DNA of 64,000 nt, from positions 4,836,001 through 4,900,000 of the forward strand of contig CANXME010002486.1 in assembly GCA_948144175.1 (NCBI GenBank), in the 5' to 3' direction. The notes under the pieces are model-generated. The model saw nothing but the letters and a program-made list of their open reading frames with translations. It was not told the DNA's origin and did not search any database. This stretch comes from Closterium sp. NIES-65. Lineage: Eukaryota; Streptophyta; Zygnematophyceae; Desmidiales; Closteriaceae. Positions 21,440-31,600 of this stretch are shown here, piece after piece; the stretch's first letter is position 1, and every line of letters begins with the position of its first letter. The position numbers and the translations under genes are program-made.

Positions 21440-22330
21440 GCTCTCAAAAGTTTTAAGTGCGGTGCAGAATAATTGCCCAGCCAGGTGAGTTTGTTGCTTC
21501 TGAGAGCAGCATGAGCAGTCTGGCAGGGTTGATGGTGCCCACGCTTGGGTGGTGGGTGCGGACCAACTGCCAGGTGTGTTTGTGTCACTTTTGAGAATTC
21601 TCAAAATTGGTTGGTGCGGACCGAGTGCCCCGCCAGTTGATGGAGCAGGCAGGCCAGCCCGGTGAGTTTGTGTTGCCTTAAATGGTTTCAAAGGTGGTCG
21701 GTGCGGACCGAGTGTCTGGCCAGGTGAGGGGGCAGGCCGGCCAGGTGAATGGGGAAGAGTGGGTAATTGGGTAAATCGAGTACTGTGGGAGCAGTGTGAG
21801 CAGGGCAGCATGGTCAGTCGTGCCCATGCCTTCGTGGTGGGGGCGGACCAGGTGCCCAGCCAGGTGAGGAGGGGGGCTGACCACGGAAATGGGGAGGAGT
21901 GGGTGAGGATTTGGGGGCGGATTGCTTGTGCCAGTGGGAGCAGTGTGCGCAGGCCAGCTGGACCAGTGGTGACGAAGAGTGGGTGGCGTGTAGGAAGGCA
22001 ATGCACAGCCAGGTGAGGGGGGAGGCCACATGGGTAACTGGCAGAGAATGGGTAACAAAGGGGTTTTGAGACGACTCAGAACCGCCTCTCAAAGAATGGG
22101 TGACAAGGGGGAGTGGTGGGATGAGGAGTAAGGGGGTAGTGTTGCGGAGCAGGAGAGCAAGGCAGCTGTATCAGTGGTGCTGAAGAGTGGGCGGTGGGTG
22201 GGGAGCAAATGCATAGCCAGGCGAGAGAGTGTGGGTGGGTGAGGGATGGGAGAGCATTGGGGGAAGAAAGGACAGTGAGTCAGGAGCAAATGCACTGGCA
22301 GGTGAGAGTCAGTGCGCACTTGGGGGACAT
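21440..22330 (+). repeat. Degenerate array of exon-end/donor-like units
   Basis: At least eight copies of a CCAGCCAGGTGAG-like sequence (near 21468, 21652, 21717, 21737, 21851, 22003, 22211 and 22290) recur with flanks resembling the last bases of exon 6 (GCCCACGATTGGGTGGTCGG) and the first bases of its intron (GTCACTTTAGGCTCTCAAAA). Spacing is irregular. Confidence 0.6.
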
Positions 22331-23195
22331 GTGAGGAGGGGAAGAATGAAATGACAAGTGTATGGAAAAACTCTACGTGTAGTGGGAGCAGGACTGTGGT
22401 GTTGGTGATGCGCAGCAACGGAATTTCAGATGTTGGTGCAGACAGGAGGTAGACCGGTCATAAAACGCTGACATAGAACACGATGGCATGGTGTGAGTGA
22501 GACAGGGCTACAGTATAAACTTGCCCCTCCCCTCTCCCATCTCCCCTCTCGCCTCTCTCCCGTTATTTCTCCCTCCTCACACCACCTGTTTGCCCTGAAC
22601 TTCATGCTTCAAGGGAGTCAACTCCTGGCCTTTCGGATGGTGCCAGGCAGCTTGTACATAAAACTACACAACAACAAGCGTGTGTGACATGAGCATATGA
22701 CATCGAAGGTATACCCGCATCCGAAGGTTCTCCTAGCAAACGGTCGTCACAAGATGACACCTATGGAGTTAGAGCCCTCAACTTGTTTGTGGGTGCATAG
22801 AGGTTTGTTTCTGCCGCCCTTTGTTTGTTTTTTTTCGTCTATTTTTCTTTTGATGGCGGCGTATCCGATGCAGGGCCAAAAACATCAGGGTTACCCTTGC
22901 CCTGGTGGGTGGACGCTTTTTGGCAGCTACCCTTGCAAACTCAATGTAACAAGATTCTTACCCTAGAGCAAAAAGAAATACTTATGTTTTACCCTGAGAC
23001 CGACATCTGTTACCCTGCCTCTACAGGGTTCGATGAGCAGTACACTGATACCGGACCCTTCTTGACAAATCGTGACATAAAAAAAAAAAAAAATAAATAA
23101 ATATAGCGGGCCACCTCTTCTTCCTATTGGTTGATTGAGCCACACTTCAGCAAACGCACCCCGGAGTTCTGCCACAACACACCATCCTCATTGAC
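22331..23195. other. No gene assigned
   Basis: A pyrimidine tract at about 22520-22580 could precede a further beta-helix exon, but nothing after it is recognisable. Repeated TACCCT words (22880-23020) and a run of 13 A with AATA repeats (23079-23105) are present. Confidence 0.4.
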
Positions 23196-23200
23196 AACTG

Positions 23201-23308
23201 TGTCAAATGTTGTAGTCTTAGTGATGTGTGTTATAGGGGGTACAATTGTTATGGTTAAATTTATGTACCCCAACCAACCTTAGTCAATCAACACTTTCAT
23301 TCTTGACA
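23201..23308 (+). repeat. Element 8 5' LTR
   Basis: 108 bp, TGTCAAATG...CTTGACA. Confidence 0.88.
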
Positions 23309-23366
23309 TAGTATCATCTAGGTTAGGATCCTGTGGGATCCTAACTAGCCTTTCGCGCCCGTTGCA

Positions 23367-23770
23367 CGTAGTCGAGTGTTTCATGGAGGTCCACACATTC
23401 CTCCTCGATCTCGACCTCTGCTGCTGAGGCCGAGATCTACGCTGGAGCTATGGCTGCACAGGAGCTGCGCTGGCTGACGTTCTTGCTCAATGACCTTCGT
23501 GAGCGGCCGAGCTCTGCGCCGACTTTGTTCACTGATAACAAGGCGATGATTCTCCCCTGTCGATACCCGCGACTGGAGAACAGAGTGAAGCACATTAACG
23601 TCAGGTACTTTCTTCCGCGAGAGTTGCAGAGGCGTGGACAGGCTCGCTTCGAATTTGTCGAGTCCGAGTCCAACACCGCAGACATCTTCACCATGGCCCT
23701 GCCGCCTTGTGACCACCAGAGGTGTTGTGTGCACTTAGGTCTCGTTGACTCAGGTTTTTGCCTTGCATAG
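23367..23770 (+). pseudogene. Element 8 RNase H remnant
   Basis: In-frame copia RNase H C-terminus: [37 protein letters not shown], then the family-typical SNTADIFTMALPPCDHQRC. RT and all upstream domains are absent. No start codon belongs to it; TAG near 23365 precedes the homology. Confidence 0.85.
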
Positions 23771-23943
23771 TTTTGATTGCTCTCCTTACTTTGTTTGTAC
23801 ACTTTACATATATCTCTGTGAACTCTTGAACTAGCCTTGTGGCTCTTTTGCTTGTGCTCGGAGTGTGTGGTGACGTTGTGATTGGTCTTGTGACCGTACA
23901 CTTTTGGTTTTGCTTGACACCCCTCACTTAGACTATGGGGGTG

Positions 23944-24051
23944 TGTCAAATGTTGTAATCTTAGTGATGTGTGTTATAGGGGGTACAACTGTTAGGGTAA
24001 GGTTTATGTACCCCAACCAACCTTGGTCAATCAACACTTTTATTCCAGACA
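23944..24051 (+). repeat. Element 8 3' LTR
   Basis: 108 bp, preceded by the polypurine tract ACTATGGGGGGTG (23931-23943). Confidence 0.88.
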
Positions 24052-24056
24052 AAATG

Positions 24057-25809
24057 TGCCAAGTAGCGCGCCAACTGTGGGTCCTAGTGTCCTACGCATC
24101 ACATGGCAGTCGTTGTGCTGCAATAACAGCCATGCATTTCCTGCTCTGCGCGGGCATCACTCAGTAGGGGGTTTGGTGTGGTTCGTGCTAGTAATTTAAT
24201 ATTATGAACTGTTACATGTGAGTATAATAACTTGGCAAAACTGCTTAGTAAACATCCTAACTGCAAAGTTACACTAACAAAATCAGTGTACCGAAGTTCT
24301 TAGGCTGTTTTCAGCAGGATATGCGTTGACCCCTAAAACGTTACGCGGAAGCGTTAAACTGGAAGTACAAACAAAAACCCAGCAACACTGAACATCACTT
24401 GCAGCCCTTCGAGTGTGACAGCTTGTCACCTCCCAGCCAAGGGCGTAATAAAAATGCAAGTGAGCAGTTATGCCTTGCTTATGCTTGTAGAACAAGTAAA
24501 CTGGTCGAGCAGAGATTCGGCAGCACCGTGATCGTTTCTACACTTGTCAATACGAAGTGGTAGAATTCAAACTTGAAAAACGTAAATGCATTAGATTGAC
24601 TCTAACAAGTACAAGCACATATTTATATAGACTCTACACACAGGCAAGGGCAAGCAAAACAGTTGTTTAACCAGCTCGCAGGATTTCGCCACGCTGTACT
24701 TGAAAACTGTTGCACAACTCCGCGAGCATTTGGCTATATCCTCTTGTTAAAAACTGTCTTCAAACTGTACTTGTAACCGTTGCCCGTGCTGACTCAAATG
24801 TGAGCACTCATGAGACTCGCATGTTGCTCCAATGTAGCTCAAAGATCTTCATGCGAGCTCACAGTTGTAGAACGGGTCACCGTTTAAAAAACGGAGTAAC
24901 CGATTTGCACCTGTGTCAAAATGATTCCGCAAAGGGAAATGACTTTCGCGAGAAATTACCCATCCCGTGAGTCAACTTGGAAAACAGTTTTTTCAACTGT
25001 ATATTCCGAGCACCCCCTCCTGCCACACGCACGACAGAAATGACAAGACTGGAGATTCAGTTATTCAACTGAAATCTCGAGTCCAACCTCGAGCACTCCT
25101 CGCGATCCCTTGGCACCCCTGAAAACACAACACGTAGTGCACTCCTCGTGGGCCCTGCCATACTCGCAACATTGCGCGAGCACACGATCGGGCCCTCAGG
25201 GCCCACACGCGAAATCAGGACCACACGCGCGGTCAAGATTTCGCGTGCTTGACCAGCGCGAAAGTCAACAACACCCCCTTTGACTAGTGAAACTATCGAA
25301 CCCCACCAGGCCTATTGTTTCGTTTTGGGCCCCCCCGGACAAATCAGGGAGCCCGTCATTTATGTCCCTGTATTTTGCAGGGTTGGGGCGAATCTTGGCC
25401 CTTTAGGCTTCAGGGATGAAAAAATTTCCTCCCTTGAATCAGGTTTGGGAAAATTCTGGACTGGAGCCTCATTTCAACTACCAAGCTTACAACTACATTT
25501 GAGATGAACCACAAGCAAGCAAGCATGACATAAAGAATATTAGTTAGCGTGATATCACTACGCACGCTTTGCATGCTTCCTATCTTTTGCAGAACCGTTG
25601 ATCTTGTTCACTTCTACCCAACCTTAACCGTCTACCCACTCCACAGAGAGCAAGTTGCGATTGGTTTATGCAAAAGTTCCAGGGTGAGTTGAATTTGTGG
25701 CCCAACCAGGTTGGATGCAATCAGGTTAGAAACGAAGGGGAGAGGAGAGCAAGGAGTGTTGGGGGGGAAGGGGGGGATCGAAAGTTTTTGTTCCAGGGCT
25801 CGCCTAAAA
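24057..25809. other. Intergenic, no gene seen
   Basis: AT-richer unique DNA. Two short hairpins stand out: GAGATTCAGTT paired with AACTGAAATCTC near 25050-25078, and CACGCGAAATC paired with GATTTCGCGTG at about 25205-25242. No coding similarity found. Confidence 0.5.
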
Positions 25810-27019
25810 TATACCCTTTACGGAGACCAGTGAGAGAGGCAGGAGAGGCACGGGGGAACTGCGGTGGGGGTGAAGACGGTAGAAACAGACAGACTCGTCA
25901 AATGTGACGTCCTAGGAGGAGAGAACACGACGGAAACCAAGGAAAGGGAAGCCAAGGAAGACGCAACGAAGAGTGCGGGGAGAGAGATTCCATGCAGGGG
26001 GGTCGTGAACAAGCAAAAGGGTACCCCAGACCCAAAACGACGACGCATCACCTACCTCTCCCGTCCACCGCAGAGTGGGAGAGGTCTCCGGGTAGGAGAT
26101 ACGGGTCCAGAGGTTGAGTTGCTCAGCAGCGTATTGGACCGCAAACGGCCACAGAAAATGGGGAGCAACCGCATGGACGATAGAGGTGCGAGCAACCTCC
26201 ATCACCAAGCCAATGCCTATTCTGCTATGGAGAGGCCGGAAGTGTGAACGTCTAGCGGATGCCCTTAGCACCACAGAACTCCTCAAGGAGACTGGAGGAA
26301 AACTCACCACCTCGGTCAGAGTGCAGTCGCATGACTGGGAAGTCCTGACGAAACCGAGCACTGAGCTAGCAATGGACAGCACGGATCCAGCGGATCAGAA
26401 CACTACGGACCTCCGCCTTGCTCTGCAAGGGGAAGACCGTGGTGTAGCGCGTGTAGTAAGAAATAGCGCTCTCCGCCCTGTCCAAGGTTTCGGGCTGGAC
26501 CCCACACGTCCATGTGGAGGGTTTACAGAGGAGTTGTGGTCGGAAAAAACGAGGAGGATTGAGGAGCGGCGCGCTACCGCCCCTCGACGCAGGGAAGGCA
26601 CGGTGGCCCAAGCGACCTCGAGAGCTGGGGCAGGGACCTGGGAAGCCCAGAGACCAGGAGATAGGAGTGCAAGCCACGAAGGCGTGGCAAGGAGGGGTGG
26701 CCAAGACGGTGGTGCCAGAGGAGAGTCTGGTGCATGAGGAGATAACACGAGAAAGATACAGCGACCTCAACCGACACATCTACCTGACCTGACTCAGCTA
26801 CCAGTGCAGACTCAGTGGTCAGTGTGTATAAGCCAGATCCAGGCCTGCGAGTGAACGTGGCTAGGTGTTCACCAATGCGTGAGTCCATATAGATCGCCAC
26901 TAGCTCGCCTCCAGGCTGGGTGATAGTGACTCGCTGGTCCTGGAGGACAGAGGTAGCCACCAAGTTCTTAGCGAACGAGGGGAGGTGGAGACTTGTGAAG
27001 AGGCTGGAAGGGGCCACCG
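25810..27019 (-). pseudogene. Element X GAG-pre-integrase and integrase fragment
   Basis: Read leftwards from 27019: [54 protein letters not shown] and CLPCVEGR (the HHCC zinc site), then in other frames the integrase core ([20 protein letters not shown]) and the end [33 protein letters not shown]. At least two frameshifts separate the pieces (near 26570 and 26380), and a stop follows RAVHC. It ends near 25810 in the DESVCFYRLHPHRS region. Confidence 0.85.
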
Positions 27020-27567
27020 TGTTGGTGCAACCTACGGTTTGCACTCGGATTGTTGTCCGTGTGCGTGCATGTGTGTGTGCATGGAATGGAATGAGGGCAT
27101 GAGATATTAAGTATTTCATGTTTATAATAGTGTGTGCATGATGAGTCATGATGTTGAGTGTGTGTGTGTCGAGTTAATAGCGAGTTATCGCTAGTCGCGT
27201 GTTACGCGATCATTAGTGTGTCCCGCGCGGTTTCTATTTTGTCGTGTGTCTCGTGCGCGGTTTCTATTTTGTCCTATGTCGAACGTTCGGCGTGTCGCAC
27301 GTGTGTGCAGCAAACCCATCAAGAACTCAAGGATGAGTTTGTGATGAAGAACCTGAGCCTTGGTATCAAGCCTCAAGTGATTTCGAAGCTCGCCAAAAGG
27401 GTACACTTCAAGATGTAGAAGATAGTTACATTACTTTGTGTAGTGTAACATTTCAGTTGGTGTAGGGCCTTGTGGTGGGTAGTTTCGAGACCCTTCTTGG
27501 TTGGGGACAGTGTGATACTGTTCACATCATTGCACCTCGGCTCTTGGGGTTTGTAGGAGATGGGATG
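27020..27567 (+). repeat. Element 4 5' LTR
   Basis: Starts TGTTGGTGCAACC and matches 46586-47112 with substitutions and small indels. Contains a tandem pair of about 32 bp (core GCGCGGTTTCTATTTTGTC) near 27220-27275. The exact 3' end is uncertain because the two copies stop matching after ...TTTGTAGGAG(A/C)TGGGA. Confidence 0.8.
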
Positions 27568-27591
27568 GCAGAGGTGCTGGTGGCAGTGGAG

Positions 27592-27723
27592 TGTCGGAAC
27601 TTTATAGCTGATGCATGTTTGTAGGCTATAGTGGGGTAGCCCATATGGGGTACAGGTTGCTAGGGTTTGCTATTTGTACCAATTTCTGACTTAGTCATTC
27701 CATTCCTGTTCATTCATTTCACA
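27592..27723 (+). repeat. Element 3 5' LTR
   Basis: 132 bp, TGTCGGAAC...TTTCACA, identical to 34873-35004. Confidence 0.95.
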
Positions 27724-27738
27724 TGGTATCAGAGCGGG
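27724..27738 (+). promoter_or_regulatory. Element 3 primer-binding site
   Basis: TGGTATCAGAGCGGG starts at the base after the LTR; the first 12 bases match the plant initiator-Met tRNA 3' end. Reverse transcription starts here. Confidence 0.9.
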
Positions 27739-28680
27739 TTCCCTGTGGGAACTTCGCCTAGGGCCCACCGAGGCGCGCCCTTAGGCGCGCGATCCTTTTT
27801 TTTTAGCGACCCCCCCCGAGTCGCCCTTCCCCTGCGGCCCCGCCGCCCTTCATTCGCGGCCCCGCCGTCCAGTCGCGGCCCCGCCTTTACGTCGCGGCCC
27901 CGCCGCCTTCTCGAACGCGGCCCAGCCGCCTGCTCGGACGCGGCCCTGCCGCCCGCTAAGACGCGGCCCCGCCGCCTGCTCCGACGCGGCCACGCCGCTC
28001 GCTACGACGCGGCCGCCGCCGCCTGCTCAGCCGCGGCCCCGCCGCCCTCTACGACGCGGCCGCCGCCGCCTGCTCAGCCGCGGCCCCGCCGCCCTCTACG
28101 ACGCGGCCGCCGCCGCCTGCTCAGCCGCGGCCCCGCCGCTCTCTCCGACGCGGCCGCCGCCGCCTGCTCAGCCGCGGCCCCGCCGCCCTTTACGACGCGG
28201 CCGCCGCCGCTGCACCCTGCGGCCCCGCCGCTGCACCTGTCCCGGCCCCGCCGCTCCACCTGTCCCGGCCCGCCGCTGCACCTGTCCCGGCCCGCCGCTG
28301 CACCTGTCCCGGCCCCGCCGCTGCACCTGTCCCGGCCCGCCGCCACTGCACCTGTCCTGGCCCGCCGCTGCTCCTGTCCCGGCCCCGCCGCTGCACCCTG
28401 CGGCCCCGCCGCTGCACCTGTCTCGGCCCCGCCGTCCCTTGTCCCGGCCCCGCCCTGCAGCAGCCGAGCCGCCCAGCAGTAGCCGAGCCGCCCAGCAGCA
28501 GCCGAGCCGCCCAGCAGCACCCGAGCCGCCCAGCAGCAGCCGAGCCGCCCGGTACCCGAGCCGCCCGAGCCGCCCGAGCCGCCCGAGCCGCCCGAGCCGC
28601 CCGAGCCGCCCGAGCAGCCCGAGCCGCCTGCTGCTGACCCACCCGACTCTCCCACCCCGGTGAGACTTTCAGCTGCTACC
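27739..28680 (+). repeat. Element 3 GC-rich leader with tandem arrays
   Basis: Three array types in order: about four 48-bp units (GCGGCCGCCGCCGCC core) at 28010-28205, units of about 21 bp (CTGCACCTGTCCCGGCC) at 28230-28400, and 9-bp CGAGCCGCC units at 28556-28620. A Pro/Ala/Arg-rich frame in phase with Gag is open to TAG at 28480-28482, so it is not joined to Gag. A GGTGAG donor-like site lies at 28659-28664, near the Gag ATG. Confidence 0.8.
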
Positions 28681-31600
28681 ATGGCCACCCCCAATGTTCT
28701 CACTTTTGACGCTGAGGGGAGGGCCATTGACTTTGCCGTCTGGATCGAGGACCTGCAGCTGTACTTACTGTGTGATGCGGTAGATGAGGTCTCTCTCTTT
28801 GACTTTGTCTCTGGCGCTGTCCCTGCCCCACCTGCTGATGCTGACTCTGCCGTTCGCTCCAAGTGGGCGACCCGCGATGCTGCTGCACGTCTTGCTGTGC
28901 GTCGCCACCTCCCTTCCTCTGAGCTTGCCCACTTTAGTCAGTGCAAGACCGCTCAGGCCTTGTACGACGCTGTAGTTGTGCGCTACTCCTCCCCTTCCTC
29001 CGCTACCCTTAGCCGCCTCATGCTACCGTTTCTCTTCCCTGACCTCGCTTCCTTTCCCACTGTTGCTGACCTCGTTACCCACCTTCGCGCTAGTGACACC
29101 CGCTACCGCGCTGCCCTTCCTGCTGAGTTCCGCGCTGCGAACCCTCCTCCCATGTACATCACTCTCTACTTTCTCGTCACCCGTCTCCCTGAGTCCCTTC
29201 GTGTCGTTAGGGACCAGTTTCTCTCTGTCTGTCCCACCACTCTCACTGTCGACCTCCTTGAGGAGTCCCTGCTAGCGGCTGAGAAGAGTATTGTCGCTGT
29301 AGGGGCCTCTCGGGGTGACCCTCGCACCCCCATCTTTGAGGGGTGTAGTCCTTCCCCCCTGCTGCCCTCTGTCGCCTCTGCCGCTGCGGCCGACCTCGCT
29401 GGTTTTGAGTCGGTCGGCGCGGCGTCTGCCCCCAGCGGCAGACGCCGCACTGGCAAGGGCAAGGAGGGCAAGGGAGCGGGTGGAGCCAGAGGGGGCGGTG
29501 GAGGAGGCGGTGGGGGTGGAGGGGGGAGTGGGGGTGGCGGTGGGGGTGGTGGCGGGAGTGGAGGTACTAGTGGCGGCGGTGGAGGCGGAGGTGGCGGCGG
29601 AGGTGGTAGCGGAGGAGGCGGTGCGAGCGGTGGGAGCGACGGTCCTGGTGGGGGAGGTGGCGGTGGAGACGGGGGTGGCGGTGGAGGCGGGGGTGGCGGT
29701 GGAGGCGGGGGTCGGAGTGGCTCGTCCCAGCGGAGCAGCTCTGGGGGTGGTCAGCGCCAGCAGCAGCAGCAGCAGCAGCCGCAGCAGCAGCCGCAGCAGC
29801 AGCAGCGCTCTCGCACAGTCCCCGGCCCTCAGCAACTCCGTGAGTGGTACTTGCAGCGTCAGCGCGGTGGTGCGCTTGGTCCCTGCCCCTACGTTCTTCG
29901 CACTGGTGACCGTGCAGGGGAGAGGTGTGGAGGCGCCCACACAGCCCGTCGTTGCTTTGGCCGCCTGACCGACGCCTGGCGTCAGCAGTTTCCGGAGGCC
30001 GCTGAGATCCCCCGCTGGGGAGAGCTGTCTAGGGCTGGTGTAGCTATTTATGATCTTGACTTTGATGCTATTCTCTCTGCTATGTATGTTGTGACTGGTA
30101 GTGATGAGGACGACTGTTACCGGTGTTTCCCGCCCGACCCGGGCATTGGTACTGCCGAGTTAGGTACTAGTGAGGCTGCTGCTCTAGGTGCCAGTGCGTC
30201 TGTGCTCTCAGGTACTGGTGAGTCCGCCCTCTCAGGTACTGTGTCGGCTTCGGCCTCTCACACCTTCACCCTTGACTCTGGAGCGTCTCGCTCTTTCTTT
30301 AGGGACCGCACCACGCTCACGCCGCTGAGTCGGCCTGTTGCGGTGTCCCTGGCGGACCCCTCTGGGGGGCCTGTCCTGTCTCGCTTCTCCACTGTCCTCC
30401 CGTGTCCGGCGGCCCCCTCTGGCACCCTGACTGGTCTCTACCTCCCCTCGTTCTCGACGAACTTGGTGAGTGGTGCTGACCTCCAGGATGCGGGTGTCCA
30501 CCAGTTCACCCCTGCTCGTCAGCGGGTGACCCACTGTACGGAGGCGGACACAGGTCGCCACCTGGCTACGTTTACACGTCGGCCGGGGTCGAGCCTGTAC
30601 ACACTGACCACTGCTTCTCCTCCAGGTACTGCGTCTGGTAGGGTCCCTTCGTCTGGTCAGGTGTTTGCTGCAGCGTCCAGGTCTGGTCCTGAGTCTGCCC
30701 CCTGTTCGTGTCGTCGTCTGTCTCACGAGACCCTCCTCTGGCACCACCGCCTTGGCCACCCCTCTCTGCTTCGGCTCAGAGGCATGGCCTCGCGGGTCCT
30801 TGTGTCTGGTCTTCCCCGGTCCCTCCCTCCCCTTCCTCCGGGCCCTGGCCCTGCTTGTGTCCCCTGTGTCGAGGGGCGCCAGCGTGCTGCCCCTCACTCC
30901 TCCCAGTTTCCTCCGACAGAGGCCCCGTTGCAGACGCTTCACATGGACGTGTGGGGCCCAGCCCGCGTCCGTGGACAGGGTCAGGAGCGCTACTTCCTGC
31001 TGGTGGTTGACGACTACTCGCGTTACACCACAGTCTTCCCCTTGCGCAGCAAGGGTGAGGTCACTGAGGTGTTGATCGACTGGATCCGCGCAGCTCGTCT
31101 CCAGCTTCGGAAGAGCTTTGGCTCTGACTTCCCTGTTTTGCGTCTGCACTCGGACAGAGGCGGAGAGTTCTCCTCTAACCTCCTGAGTGCCTACTGTCGT
31201 GTGCGAGGCATCCGTCAGACCTTCACGCTTCCGGACTCACCACAGCAGAATGGGATTGCTGAGCGCCGCATTGGCATGGTCATGGACGTCGCTCGTACGT
31301 CCATGATGCATGCGGCTGCTCCCCATTTTCTGTGGCCGTTTGCGGTCAGGTACGCTGCGCACCAGATCAACCTCCACCCCAGGGTCTCTCGACCGGAGAC
31401 CTCCCCAGCGCTGCTGTGGACGGGGAAGGTTGGCGATGCGTCGGCGTTCCGGGTCTGGGGATCTCGGGCGTTTGTTCGCGACCTGTCTGCGGACAAGCTG
31501 TCCCCTCGTGCTTCTCCCTGCGTCTTCCTGGGGTTCCCCCCCGACGCCCCTGGGTGGCAGTTTTACCACCCCACCTCTCGACGTGTTCTGTCCTCCCAGG

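Larger units (their letters stand above)
23201..24051 (+). mobile_element. Element 8: internally deleted copia with both LTRs
   Basis: Two 108-bp LTRs (23201-23308 and 23944-24051; about 10 differences) enclose only 635 bp. Flanks AACTG (23196-23200) and AAATG (24052-24056) are a target duplication with one mismatch. The sequence after the first LTR, TAGTATCATC, is a mutated primer site. The short leader runs straight into the RNase H end of pol, so everything between was deleted before or after insertion. The LTR divergence makes it old. Confidence 0.85.

Noticed and set aside
22697-23100. Two overlapping frames read as a possible small Cys-containing gene
   Set aside because: No recognisable domain, low-complexity flanks (T run, A run) and no splice or start context; left unassigned.
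27158-27418. Small frame shared by both element 4 LTRs (also 46698-46982)
   Set aside because: Shared because the LTRs are copies; the differences change amino acids freely and no domain is recognisable.
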